The translations under genes and the position numbers were made by a program. A stretch of DNA of 64,000 bases from contig CM071931.1 in the NCBI GenBank assembly GCA_016081115.2, positions 17,212,317 through 17,276,316 of the forward strand. Direction: 5' to 3'. The notes under the pieces are model-generated. The model did no database searches. It was not told where the DNA came from and saw nothing but the letters and a program-made list of their open reading frames with translations. The number at the start of each line of letters is the position of its first letter. The stretch's first letter is position 1. This stretch comes from Rehmannia glutinosa (Eukaryota; Streptophyta; Magnoliopsida; Lamiales; Orobanchaceae). Shown in pieces: positions 35,270 to 47,034 of the stretch.

Positions 35270-36967
35270 TGTAACACCCCATAAATTATTTAATCTTTGG
35301 GATAATGATTTTTTTGGCCTTTTAGGATTTTAATTTTGGTCCAACATAGAAATGCCCTTTTATTTTTGTAAGCCCGATGATTATTATATTGATAGGCCTA
35401 TTTATCGAGCCCACTTTATTAAAGCCCATATGTGCAATTTATTTTATTTGAAAATCTGCAAAATTTTATTAGCAAAAGGAGTCCTCATGTTTTTTCAATT
35501 CTTTATTTGGATAGAAAAGAATTTTATTTGTACAATTTTATTTGTACATATCCAATAGATTTAACCTAATACGTGGCATAATACAATAAGGATTCTAAGC
35601 CTAAATACGATATATTTTTCAGATATCTCTTCTTGTTTTCACCACTCTCATGTAAAATCGGTAGTTCAACAATATTCATAGCCAAGTAATCACTCCATCC
35701 AATTTTACAGAGATTATGATCCGATTCTTACCATCACCTTCTTAGTTCACGCCACCCGCCGCTTTCTTCTCATCACTGCACTGTATGGAGGTTGCGAAAA
35801 AAAAAAAAAAAAAAATATAGGGGATAGAGAGGGGAGACGAGATAGAGAGGAAGGAGTTTGCCCCAACTTTGAAATTGGGGGTGTTTTGAATTCAATACGA
35901 AGCTTAGTAATATTTATTTTATATAAAAAAGGGGGGAGATCGAGAGAGTCGGAGAGAAAGCGATGGAGATTGTTGTTGAGAAGAATATAGGAACCAGGCA
36001 TGGGCTTTTTTCTAAAGATGTTGAGATTTATTGAGGAGAAATAAGGGTCTTTTGGGTTTGACTTGGTTCAGTGGTCAGATTTCATGTTTTAGCTTGGGAT
36101 TTAAGCAATTTGTTTTTCAGAAATCACAATTTTGCCCCCAAGCTTTAAGGTCTCATATAATCAGCCTTGATTCAAGTTTTTGGAATCTTTTTACTCCAAT
36201 TTTTATGTACGACTAATAATTATATTCCTATTATTTTTTAAATCCCACTATTTTTTTAAGGCCATGTATTAAGTTAAGTTTATTATTTATCATTCGTAGG
36301 AAACGATATTTCTGAGGTCTAGGATTTTTGAGTTCAAGCAATTTCATATTTTTTTCCAAGTTCAAGAACTGTATTTTTGAGGTGGAGTTTACTATTTTTT
36401 GTCTACTTTAAATGTCTTGTTATGATTGTTATATGTATGGGCACGTTAAACATGACATGACACGAAGGTACTTAATTGTACATCACGAAGGTACTTAATC
36501 GTACAAACATGAACGTACTTAATTGTATACCCTTAGTTAGCCTACGGGTTTGTTTGATTAAACCATGGAAATAATACGTGTGTATATAGTGACGATTATG
36601 CTTGTGTATTTGATTTAGACAATGCGTCCCCACTGAGTTGTTGATAGCTCGCCCCTTTCATTGAAATATTTCCAGGTTAGGAGTCCGGTGTGGCACGTGA
36701 TGGATGGATGTGATCGGAGTCATGCAAAGTTTTCTTTTGAATTTATTTTATAATTATTGAGAGTTTTTCAAACAATGTTTATTGTTTTAATTTTCCTTTG
36801 CGCATATGGATTATAGTTTAATGTTTTCTTTAGTACAAGTTATTGTTTTTCCTCTGAAGTGAAATTTAGTAGTCTATTTCTCTTTAACTAAGGGATATTT
36901 ATAAAACTTTTTTATTTAGCGACACATTTATTCATGGTTGTACTCTTTATAAAATTGGGGTGTTACA
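35270..36967 (+). repeat. Ty3 array LTR 2 (about 1698 bp), shared by both units
   Basis: Nearly identical to LTR 1, preceded by polypurine AAGGGGG (35257-35263). It serves as the 3' LTR of unit 1 and the 5' LTR of unit 2. Many of the few differences fall at CAG/CTG sites. Confidence 0.9.
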
Positions 36968-37496
36968 AGTGATATCAGAGCATGTTTACGTTTCTGTAGA
37001 CTTGAAAAAACAAAGTGAGGAAATATTATTTTTTTTTAAAAAAAATGTATTCCAAAAATGTCTATGAATATCCATCTCCGTTGTACCACATTGACTCCCA
37101 GATATGTATATATATTTTGTTTCAATGATCATGCCAAGATATGATTTATGAGCTTTAGTCTAATGTCATGTACTATGAGAAATCATGTATTATTATTATC
37201 ATGCGATATATTTCTTCATGTTTACATTTTTTTCTTTTTATCAAAGAAAATTTCATGATAAAACCATGTGGGCTTTAATTACATGAACCTAGATGGCCAA
37301 TACTTATTAGAAACGAACTGTTAAGAAGATGATTGGAACGATATGTTAATTGCATTACTAATGGCTTATAGAAGTTGCCAATTGCATGAGTACGACTTAT
37401 TAGTGTTCGCACCACTAATTGGACAGTATTTGAACCTGTGATATATGATGACCTACCTATAGTACTAAGAAGCACTATGCATATGACTATAGAAAA

Positions 37497-38448
37497 ATGA
37501 TTCGATGACGTAGAACTGGAGCCCGAGCTGCCGCTCACATTAACAACAACATTAACCAAAATAACGAGGCAAACCCAGTACCGGCAAGGAACCAAGGGAA
37601 TGTCGAGAATGAACACATATTCAACCAAGTACCCACGTTAACCGAGGCTCAAGTGGTGGAGCAGTTTCGCCGCTTCTCACCCCCAACCTTTAATGGGCAA
37701 GAAGCACCTGTTTATGTAGACGAATGGTTCATATCAATGGAGCGCACATTTGAACTGATCGGGTATAGTGAGGCACAACGAATCCTTTGTGTATCAACTG
37801 TATAAGATGCTAGTCGATGGTGGATGAGTTAGGTCTACCGAGAAACGAGCAACCCTAACATGGGAAGGATTAAAGGAGATAGTAATGGAAAAATATTATC
37901 CCCAACACTATCGGGGGCAAATGAAACGCGAGTTTTAGAATTTGAAGCAAGGAGGAATATCAGTTACAGAATATGAAATAAAATTCAACCAGATGAGTTT
38001 TTTCGTGGAGCACATGGCAGACACTGATCGTAAGAGAGAATTGAGGTTTTAAGCGGGCTTACATCCAGGGATACGACATATTGTGGAAAGTCATCGGGTA
38101 TTATCGTATCTTTGAAAGCAGTTTTGGGCTCAAGAGATTGCCGCTAGCTAGAGTTACACCGACAAAAGACAAGGAATTTGGGGAAACGAAACTGGAGTGG
38201 GAATCAAGATGAGAGGGGAGATCAGAATAAACAGGCGAGAACCGAATTGAAATCTGGACAGACACCCAGACTAGTAAACCGTTGTGTGCCAAGTGTGGGA
38301 AAAATCACAATGGAGACTGTTTGTTGGGTAAAGATGTTTGCTTTAGGTGTAAGAAGCCAGGGCATGCATCATGTGAATGTGTTGCTCAGAACAAAGAACA
38401 AGGGAAAAAGGTAAAGGCTCTGGAGGACAGGCCCGAGTTTATGTTATG
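37497..38448 (+). pseudogene. Ty3-type gag, copy 2
   Basis: Same order as copy 1: EEIM-like core words, QEAPVYVDEWFISMERTFEL, knuckles CAKCGKNHNGDC and CFRCKKPGHASCEC, then KVKALEDRPEFML and stop. It shares stops with copy 1 (for example after LRF near 38052), so the damage predates the duplication. Confidence 0.85.
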
Positions 38449-38508
38449 ACTCATAATGAAGGTACATAACTAAATTTCGAGGACGAAATTTATTTAAGGG
38501 GGTAGCAT

Positions 38509-40069
38509 TGTAACACTCCATAAATTATTTAATCTTTGGGATAATGATTTTTTTGGCCTTTTAGGATTTTAATTTTGGTCCAACACAAAAAAATGCCCTT
38601 TTATTTTTGTAAGCCCGGTGATTATTATATTGATAGGCCTATTTATCGAGCCCACTTTATTAAAGCCCATATGTGCAATTTATTTTATTTGAAAATCTGC
38701 AAAATTTTATTAGCAAAAGGAGTCCTCATGTTTTTTCAATTCTTTATTTGGATAGTTAATTTTTTTATTTGTACAATTTTATTTGTACATATCCAATAGA
38801 TTTAACCTAATACGTGGCATAATACAATAAGGATTCTAAGCCTAAATACAGATATATTTTCAGATATCTCTTCTTGTTTTCACCACTCTCATGTAAAATC
38901 GGTAGTTCAACAATATTCATAGCCAAGTAATCACTCCATCCAATTTTACAAAGATTATGATCCAGTTCTTACCATCACCTTCTTAGTTCACGCCACCCGC
39001 TGTTTCTCATCACTGCACTGCATGGAGGTTGCGAAAAAAAAAAAAAAAAAAAATATATAGGGGATAGAGAGGTGGAAACGAGATGGAGAGGAAGGAGTTT
39101 GCCCCAACTTTGAAATTGGGGGTGTTTTGAATTCAATACAGAAGCTTAGTGATATTTATTTTATAAAAAAAAGGATGAGATCGAGAGAGTCAGAGAGAGA
39201 GGCGATGGAGATTGTTGAGAAGAATATAGGAACCAGGGATGGGCTTTTTTCTAAAGATGTTGAGATTTATTGAGGGAGGAATAAGGGTCTTTTGGGTTTG
39301 ACTTGGTTCAATGGCCAGATTTCATGTTTCAGCTTGGGATTTAAGCAATTTTTTTCCAGAAATCACAATTTTACCCCTAAGCTTTAAGATCTCATATAAT
39401 CAGCTTTGATTCAAGTTTTTTGGAATCTTTTTACCCCAATTTTTATATACGACTAGTAATTATATTCCTATTATTTTTCAAATCCCACTATTTTTTTAAG
39501 GCCATCTATTAAGTTAAGTTTATTATTTTTCATGTGTAGGAAACGATATTTCTAAGGTCTAGGATTTTCGAGTTCAAGAAATTTCATATTTTTTTCCAAG
39601 TTCACGAACTGTGTTTTTGAGGTGGGGTTTACTGCTTATTGTCTACTTTAAATGTCTTGTTATGATTGTTATATGTATGGGCACGTTAAACATGACATGA
39701 CACGAAGGTACTTAATTGTACAAACATGAACGTACTTAATTGTACACCCATAGGTGTGTATACAATGATGATTATGCTTGTGTATTTGATTTAGATAATG
39801 CATCCCCACTGAGTTGTCGATAGCTCACCCCTTTCATTGAAAAATTTTCAGGTTAGGAGTCCAGCGTGGCACGTGGTGGATGGATGTGACTGGAGTCATG
39901 CAAAGTTTTCTTTTGAATTTATTTTATAATTATTGATAGTTTTTCAGACAATGTTTATTGTTTTAATTTTCCTTTGCGCATATGGATTATAGTTTAATGT
40001 TTTTTTTAGTACAAGTTATTTTTTTTCCTTTGAAATTAAATTTAGTAGTCTATTTCTCTTTAACTGTGG
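38509..40069 (+). repeat. Ty3 array LTR 3, truncated at its 3' end
   Basis: Follows LTR 1 up to TTTAACTGTGG and then passes straight into copia pol. About 90 terminal bases and the GGGGTGTTACA end are missing; a stretch around 39715-39745 is also shorter than in LTR 1. Confidence 0.88.
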
Positions 40070-41355
40070 TCCTTCTTCCCAGTGGCAAAACCTTCATTAC
40101 TATACACATTGTCTTTGATGAGAACAAATTTCCCTTCAAAGGTTCCACCTTCTCTCAAACTGATGATTCTCAGCATAACACTATCAAATTTTGTCAGTAC
40201 CTCCCCACCTCCTATTCTCATTCCCTCTTTTACCTCTAATCCCATTACACTTCACCTATCCCCACCACCCTCTGACCATTCACATCATTCCTCTATCTCC
40301 ACTTCTTCTCCTGCTTGCACTAATGGCCCGTTTCTAGTCCTCCAGCCATTCCTATGTATGTTAAACTACCCTTTGAGATCAATGAACCTGCACCATCTTC
40401 AACAAGTCAGCTTAATTGTCATCCTATGACCACAAGGTCCAAATATGGGATTGTTAAGCCTAAGACTTATCCTTGCATAACCTCTAGTACTCATGAGCCT
40501 TGCACTGCTGCAGAGGCATTGTCTCAACCCCAGTGGAAATCAGCTATGGTGGCAGAATACAATGCACTTGTGAAGAACAGAACTTGGACTTTTGTGTCAC
40601 TTCCTCCTAACAAGAAGGTTGTAGGTTGTAAATGGGTGTATAGAATTAAAAGGAAGGGTGATGGAAGTATATCCAGGTTCAAAGCTAGACTTGTTGCAAA
40701 GGGATACACTCAAACTGCAGCCTAGATTATCTTCAAACTTTTAGTCCTGTTGTCAAAATTGTCACTGTTAGGATTGTTCTCACTCTTGTTGTCACTCAAG
40801 GCTGGAAAATTAGACAACTTGATGTCAACAATGCCTTCTTCAATGGCACCTTGGATCAAGAAATCTACATGGAGCAACCTTTTTTCTTTGAATTGGGCAC
40901 TAATCTTGTTTGCAAATTGTCCAAAGCCATCTATGGGCTGAAACAGGCCCCTAGAGCTTGGCTTGGAAGGTTAAAAAAATGTTCTTCAGAAGCTGCATTT
41001 CACTTTTTCCAAGGCTGATAATTCTTTGTTCTTCAAATTCACTAACAACTCATGCATCATTTTGTTAGTATATGTGGATGATATTCTTGTCACAGGGAAC
41101 AATTCCACAGAAATTGATCGGTTGATTTCCTTACTCAATTAAGAGTTCTCTCTTAAGGATCTAGGTGAGGTTAATCAATTCCTTGGCATTCAAATTACTC
41201 ACACCTCATCTGGTCTTCATTTATGCCAAGATCGGTATACCGAACTCTTCGCCAAGGCGAGACATACGCTCGGCTAAAGGGAGTATCACTCTATGATTTT
41301 CTCTTCCCATCTCTCCAAATGATGAGAATCCATCTACGAAGGATCCGGGCAACAC
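40070..41355 (+). pseudogene. Copia pol continued: RT domain, first part
   Basis: Resumes LPSGKTFITIHIVFDENKFP, the words that normally follow the GYS..YKGYK motif seen before 32024. Then ALSQPQWKSAMVAEYNALVK, RTWTFVSLPPNKKVVGCKWV, FKARLVAKGYTQTAA, a DVNNAFFNG-like site, KAIYGLKQAPRAW-like words near 40930, YVDDILVTGNN at about 41071 and DLGEVNQFLGIQITHTSSGL. Frame changes occur near 40720 and 40965. It stops at the insertion near 41356. Confidence 0.9.
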
Positions 41356-42260
41356 CAAATGCAAGCTATCTAGAGTTCTTGAAGACTATATAATTGAGTT
41401 CTTGAGTTCTTGTATTTTTTTATCATAAGTTAGGTGCTTATTTTGGTTGTTTTGAGTCGTTTTGATGTTTTGGAGGCCAAATAAGCCTCTAAGACCGCGT
41501 CTTAAGTTTATATTTCGAGTTTGGGACGAGCAGAGGTCAACGTCAAAGACAAAGTCGAGTTTCGATTTGAAGCACGGGCAACTAGTGCCTATACACACGG
41601 CCCGTGCATCTTGGTGAACAAAAATAGGGCTTGCGGCTTGACGCACGGGCAGCCCGTGCCTACACGCACGGCCGTGGCGTCTGTGCATCGAAGACCGTAG
41701 GGTTTAGTATTTGGGCCATAACGTTCTCTGCACTGGTATTGGGCTGATTCAAGTTGCTATGGAAAGTTAAAAGAAAGGGATACAACGTTTATGAAGATTT
41801 CTGAACATATTCAAAAATCACGACGCGCGTATTTTCGCCCACACATGAATATTGACTGCGATTGAGTTTCCTTTTTGGGTTTGAACTTCTTTTCCTTTCT
41901 AGTTTGTTTAGGGTTTGCTTTGGGTCGCCTATATAAGGCAAGTACTTGTTTATGTTTTATAACAACTTTGATATTGAATATTGAATTGAGATTTTTCTCT
42001 CCGACCCTTTGGTTTTTTCAAGAGCTTCAAGATTGTTCATCTTGTTGCGAATTCCGACTTATCAAACAAACTTCCGCATTTGTTTGTGGTGTCTTCGATA
42101 CCGAGGTTCTTGCTTTGCTAAGCAACGGGTCGAGGTTTTCACAAATCTTTAATCGAACTAGTGAAGATCTTGGGTTAACAACATATTGTTGTTGGGTCGT
42201 ATGCACGGTTGTTGCTTTGCGGTTCACATCACCAAATTTGAAGGCATGTCATCTTGATGA
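41356..42260 (+). mobile_element. LTR-like insertion in copia pol (possible solo LTR)
   Basis: Copia RT words stop after GGATCCGGGCAACAC and resume at TACACTCAACAGAGTATCG, so about 0.9 kb is foreign; flanks AACAC / TACAC could be a duplication with one change. Inside are CTATATAAGG (near 41930) and paired GCACGGGCA...GCCCGTGC palindromes (41570-41680), as found in some plant Ty3 LTRs. TG...CA termini could not be fixed. Confidence 0.55.
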
Positions 42261-42949
42261 TACACTCAACAGAGTATCGAGAGGAGGCTTGCAATATGTT
42301 ACTATCACCGCACCGGATATCACTTATAATGTCAACAAGGCGAGTCAATACATGCAATGACCTTTGGACACCCATTGGAAGAAATTTGTCAAAAAAGGGT
42401 CTTGAGATATCTTATTGGTACATCAAATTTTGGTCTTCACATCACCAGAAACTCCTGTCTCAACATCATAGCTTATTTAGATTCTGATTGGGGCATTGAT
42501 TTGGATGACAGAAAATCAGTCACAGGGTTCTGTGTTTTTCTTGGCAACAACCTTGTCTCCTGGTGTTCAAAGAAGCAAACCTCTGTCTCCAGGTCTAGTA
42601 CAGAGGCTGAGTATAGAAGTTTAGTTCAATGTGTTGCTGAAATACTTTGGTTGAAGTCTTCTGCAGGAACTTCATGTTGTTCACAGTCAGATTCCTATTG
42701 TTTGGCTTCATAACATTGGTGCTGAGTCTCTTGCTTCTAATCATGTCCTCCACTCTAGAACCAAACACATTGAAATTGACTTGCATTTTATTCGTGATAA
42801 AATTGCTGAGAAGGCCTTTACAGTTGGTCATGTACCCTCCATTGATCAAACTGCTGACATTCTCATCAAACCTCTCTCCGGTCAATCCTTCGCCAGGCTT
42901 CGCAGCAGACGTACTCTTATTCCTCAGCCATGCTTGGATTGAGGGGGGC
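42261..42949 (+). pseudogene. Copia pol end: RNase H
   Basis: GGLQYVTITAPDITYNVNKA, then FVKKGLEISYWYIKFW-type words in two frames, DSDWGIDLDDRKSVTGFCVF, LGNNLVSWCSKKQTSVSRSS and TEAEYRSL, IEIDLHFIRDKI-type words, and HVPSIDQTADILIKPLS near 42830. A polypurine GAGGGGGGC sits immediately before the 3' LTR at 42950. Confidence 0.9.
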
Positions 42950-43281
42950 TATTAGGATTAACACTTAATCATCCTGTAATTACCTTGCTTATGTTTTTAT
43001 TTGTTTTGTTCCTCTGCCATTTGACCGTTCATAGTGGCCTAGGATAGTGGTTGTCTTGTACCTTCTTAGTACAATCTATAGTTGTTATCTTGGATGTATT
43101 CTTAGAGCATAGCAGAGTCATTTCTATCAAGGTTTAGGTCAGGTCACCATCGTCTATATATAGCAAGCTATCAGTCCATTTATCAATGTAACAGTAACCT
43201 TGCTACTTTGAGTAATGCAATTGCTTTCTTTATTATTTTGCTGCACAATGCTTAAACCTTTCTTGCTGCTGTATTCTCACA
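42950..43281 (+). repeat. 3' LTR of the copia element
   Basis: Same 332-bp length as the 5' LTR; its first dinucleotide is TA instead of TG. Followed by ATGAT, the target-site duplication. Confidence 0.92.
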
Positions 43282-43286
43282 ATGAT

Positions 43287-43905
43287 GAGTTGAATCGAAT
43301 AAACGAGCATGATTATTGATTAATCGATGGTGCATTTCCTGATTGAATTACTTTATCTTATAATTGATCGTATGATGAAATCTTGATTATCTTGAGGGAA
43401 TAATGAGATCGATATATGATATTATTATTGGATTAAATTCAAATATAAGGTTAAATATGAATCAGTAATATATTATCTAATTAACTTGGTTAATGAAGGG
43501 AGTAAGTTAGGTCTATCTAGACTTGGTCTGCGCAAATACAGAAATTATCAGATTAACGCCTAGTTTATATCTATTTATCATGTTGTCATCGCATGATTGC
43601 ATGCTTATTATTCTGCTTATGACTGTAATGAGATGATTCCAAGACTCTAAACTCTTTCTCCATATATCTATCACCATTATTAATTGTGCTTTATTTTAGT
43701 TAATTTGATTTCTAGTTTTAGTTTAAATAATCAAAATCTCACAAATTTGGTCAGGGTGTTTAGGACTTGATTTTTGTTAATTGTGTCGCACAACAATTAT
43801 TTGCCAGCTAATTCTTCCTGGAGAGACGATTTTACTTAACTCATTGTCCTACAACTAATCTCGTGCTCTTGCAAGTATCGCTAGATTGTTTTGGGTGTTT
43901 AGGAG
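43287..43905. other. Host or old repeat sequence right of the copia insertion
   Basis: No protein words. The segment 43800-43905 (CCTGGAGAGACGATTTTACTT, CTCGTGCTCTTGCAAGTATCG) resembles the leader region of some Ty3 elements, so this may be an old LTR fragment. Confidence 0.35.
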
Positions 43906-44297
43906 TTGAACAATATTAAGGCTTATATGGATGCCACATTCACCATAAAAGATCTTGGAACTTTAAAGTGCATTTTTCCAATTGAAGTAGCAATAACTTC
44001 CATAGGTATTACTTTGGCAAAGAAAGTATTCTCTAGACATATATACACTCACAGAGATAGGATATCATGGTTGCAATTTGTAAACCAAGCACTGCACCAG
44101 AGAATACAAAGCTGGAACTAACTAGCGAAGGTGGAACTCCTCTCACATATCCATCCATTTATAGAAGGCTTTGTAGCCTTGTAGGTAGGCTATTTTGTCT
44201 AACAATTACAAGGCTAGAACTATCTTACAGTATATACTCTCAGTCAATTCATGTTCAACCCCTCTTTTTCTTATTTAGAAGCAGCACACATAGATAA
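43906..44297 (+). pseudogene. Fragment of another copia RT/RNase H junction
   Basis: MDATFTIKDLGTLKCIFPIE, VAITSIGITLAKK, then in the next frame CKPSTAPENTKLELTSEGGT and PLTYPSIYRRLCSLVGRLFC, LTITRLELSYSI. This is the standard copia text between YVDD and RNase H. It differs from the 29-43 kb element and has no LTR of its own on the left. Confidence 0.8.
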
Positions 44298-44299
44298 AG

Positions 44300-44570
44300 T
44301 GTTAAAAACGTCTTAGCTCTCAAAACAATCCAAACGTACGCTGAAAATTAGTATTATTATAGTGGCAGTTAAGTTAGTAATGTCTAGTTATTTATCCAAT
44401 AGTCAAGATTAATGGCAATCATCTAATGGCTAATATTAACAGCCTTCTTGTATATAAGATTTTCATCATTCAGTTTGTAATTCATTCAATTCCGCAGTAA
44501 TCAATTGATCTACCGAAAAATAAAATATTTCGTTGTTTCATAACTTGCTCTAACTTCTCACATGATTCAA
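44300..44570 (+). mobile_element. Probable 3' LTR remnant of the same copia fragment
   Basis: Follows the RT fragment directly and contains TGTATATAAGATTTTCATC (near 44452) with a leader-like TTCATTCAATTCC. Borders are not clear. Confidence 0.4.
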
Positions 44571-44765
44571 CCGCATGATCCTGTTTCATTTAATATTTTA
44601 TTCCCTCAATTCCTATTACAACGCAAATTTATACTATATAAATTAACATCATTGTAGCTGGTTAATTTATTTCAACATAACTAGCTACAAATGCGGCCTC
44701 TCCACCGTGCAACTCCACCTCCTTCACCGCCTTACTTTTAATTACCATCATCCGGCGGAGCAATG

Positions 44766-45772
44766 TCAGGGAGGAGGTGGCGGAGCGCCAAATAAGTTGT
44801 TGCATTTCTTCCAACAGATGCAAGATCCACGGGTGCATTGGCCGCCAGAAAATTTTTCTCTTTTGCAGATAGCTTTGCAGTTGGATGCATGGCGCTTAAA
44901 GAAACATCTCCCACGGTATTTCTTACTCTTTGAGTAGCAAGTTTTTGCTTCACTTGTCACCATAAATTAAATCCTCAGTATTTATTAATTTTCATACACA
45001 AAACCAAAGGGTTGTTATGTGTTAAACGAAAAATGATTCATGCATCGCCTAAAAAAACCAATTTTAATCATGTATGTAGTTATAGAAGGTTGGAAATAAT
45101 AACATTTTACAATTGCGATTTGCGAAAAAATCCCATAAATCTCAAAAACAATTCCCATTTCGATTATTTGTTGGAAAAATCCACGAGACCAAATTTCGGA
45201 CAAACGTCTAATGTGTGGAAATCATTTTTGTTTGTGTATACACATCATCCAAATGGGTTGTTCATTCATTAGTTTTTGGTCCGATCTATTGGCCGATCTA
45301 GAAATGTGGGCACCCCAAAATTTTTCATCCCATTTTTTTTCGTTGGGAAAAAATATAAAAAAAATATATATATTTTTTAAGAGGAAAAATAGTTGGGCTA
45401 GAGATAATCCAGACGCCTGACTATGTCCCTGGTCCGATCAATATGCCAACTCATATAAAAAAATATTCGCATAAGTAAAATTAGTTTCCGTATCAACGGG
45501 TTTCACGAGAATTTGGACACATGGATTTTTTCCGACAAACTAATTTTTCGATTTTCGCGACCAAATGACCAACATCGAGAGTGTTAAAAAGTTATAGAAC
45601 TTCTTTTCAAATTGTAATTTCGACAGACTATTGTTGCCGATCCCTATAGTTATAGGACTAAATTTGCAATTTAACCAATGGAAAAATTAGCAATCATGAC
45701 AAGAGAGCTAGGAGTCTTACCAACCAAAAGAAGCAAGAGTAGCAGGACTAGTATAGATACCTTCTTCTCCAT
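44766..45772 (-). pseudogene. Defensin with shortened proline tail, gene 3 (frame damaged)
   Basis: Close paralogue of gene 2. Exon 1 (45721-45772, 52 nt) encodes MEKKVSILVLLLLLLLV with donor GTAAGA. Exon 2 (44766-44973) reads MVTSEAKTCYSKSKKYRGRC, FFKRHASNCKAICKREKFSG and GQCTRGSCICWKKC, with all eight cysteines, then NNLFGAPPPPP and TGA. Compared with gene 2, five bases are missing in the tail codons, so the frame stops early; the remaining tail (PDIAPPDDGN) is still readable one frame over. Exon 2 from the only visible acceptor (TACTGAG, above 44973) is out of phase by one base with exon 1. Either this gene is decaying or a base is missing from the consensus. The defensin domain is well kept, which favours recent loss or error. 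Confidence 0.75.
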
Positions 45773-45838
45773 ATTTTTTTCTGGTTTTGAGAATATTGAA
45801 GTATTGAGGATGATTTCCAAACACTGATGATGCCATGA

Positions 45839-45845
45839 ATTTATA
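45839..45845 (-). promoter_or_regulatory. TATA box of defensin gene 3
   Basis: CTATAAATTCATGGCATCAT on the minus strand aligns with the gene 2 promoter. The TATA motif is 66 bases before the ATG; the leader holds an additional ATATT-rich piece absent from gene 2. Confidence 0.6.
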
Positions 45846-47034
45846 GATTTTTGGCCTTGTGTTGGGATATTGGAAAAGGATGAATCCAACTTGCAAAAAT
45901 TTGCTCGATTTAATTAAAGGTGAAATACATTTAATTGAATGGGAATTCAGCTAAACATAGTTGTTGCTACTTAAACATTGGTGTCATATATAATTTATTC
46001 CCCTTTTAAGTTTCTTTTACCCTAAAATCATTCGTCTAATTATGATTAGGAGTTGTAATGGATGTCATTTAGGATGATTTGTTCAAAGCTCCAATCATCG
46101 TCAGGTTTTTTTGAACCTGAAATCTGATTCAAATTAATTAAACAGGTTGTTGAATTTGTAATAATTGTCCTACACATTTTTGAAAAATTTTGAAAAAAAT
46201 ACATATCATTGTAAAAAAATTAACAGGAGAAAATAATGTATTACAAAGAACTATTATTTGCAAATTTATATGGGCATGTTTTAATTTTCAAATTCTATCA
46301 ACCAAAAAAAACAAAGATGGATACGAACTAAATTGGCTATCGCTAGATCACTTAACGTTGTCAATACTCTTAAGTTGTATTTGGATTTGAAATTCATTGA
46401 ATTATGAGATTACACAAACACACTCAAAGAATTTGTTATTATAGATTTGAAATACATAGCTTCGAATCATTTCTTCCAAATCCAACTTTAAATTTTATAA
46501 TATATTAAATTCAAGTTTTTCTCTTTCATCGTCTTTGTATAAACCAAACATCTATTTCGCGTATCTAAAACAGAAAATATGGCGATGTCCCAGATATTCT
46601 TTTAGCAAGAGTAAGATCGTGCCAGAGTGTTTCCCTAGTTCAGATCCTCTATTTCTAATTGTATTTCAACTCGTATTTCAAGTATTTTAAACACAAGCTA
46701 CCATAAATTAGTTACGTCATCAATACACTCAGTGCATGGGGATGATATTTGAAATAGAGTGTTTCCCTAGCACTAGTATTAGTTTAAGTAGAGTTGAACA
46801 TAATGAACATAAGGAAACAAACAAAACATAAACAAATGAAACAACCACAAAATCTATTTAATGCACTAGTACAAATCGAAAAGCACTCAAAACATAAGAT
46901 GTCTGATAATCACAAATAACATCAATCAGGAAGAAAATAAAACAAGCAAACAACCAAAGAACAACATAAGCAATCGTGCCTAAAATTTTCTGAAAAGACT
47001 CCTGTCATAAATCGTTAAGTTCTTAGCATTCAAA
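45846..47034. other. Intergenic sequence; right part homologous to 59160-59535
   Basis: From about 46500 on, it matches the 3' flank of the second PELPK gene (AAACCAAAC.ATCTAT, GCGTATCTAA.ACAGAAA, TTTTAGCAAGAG), marking one end of a tandem duplication. No gene seen. Confidence 0.6.

Larger units (their letters stand above)
32025..40069 (+). mobile_element. Nested Ty3-type array LTR-gag-LTR-gag-LTR, no pol
   Basis: Three LTRs (32025-33729, 35270-36967, 38509-40069) alternate with two nearly identical 1.54-kb internal regions holding only gag. LTR ends are TGTAACACCCC and GGGGTGTTACA. Each internal region begins with a tRNA-Met-like primer site (TGATATCAGAGCA) and ends with CGAGGACGAAATTTATTTAA then the polypurine GGGGG. 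The third LTR lacks its last 90 or so bases, so no target-site duplication can be tested on the right. Lies within integrase/RT linker codons of the copia element. Confidence 0.92.
29313..43281 (+). mobile_element. Ty1/copia retrotransposon split by nested insertions
   Basis: 332-bp LTRs at 29313-29644 and 42950-43281 bracket gag, protease, integrase, RT and RNase H in copia order. Five-base duplications ATGAT flank it (29308-29312 and 43282-43286). By eye about 18 to 20 of 332 LTR positions differ, so it is not young. It carries stops and frameshifts throughout, hence non-autonomous now. Two insertions interrupt pol: a Ty3 array at 32025-40069 and an LTR-like block at 41356-42260. Without them the element would be about 5 kb, the normal size for this group. 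Confidence 0.93.
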
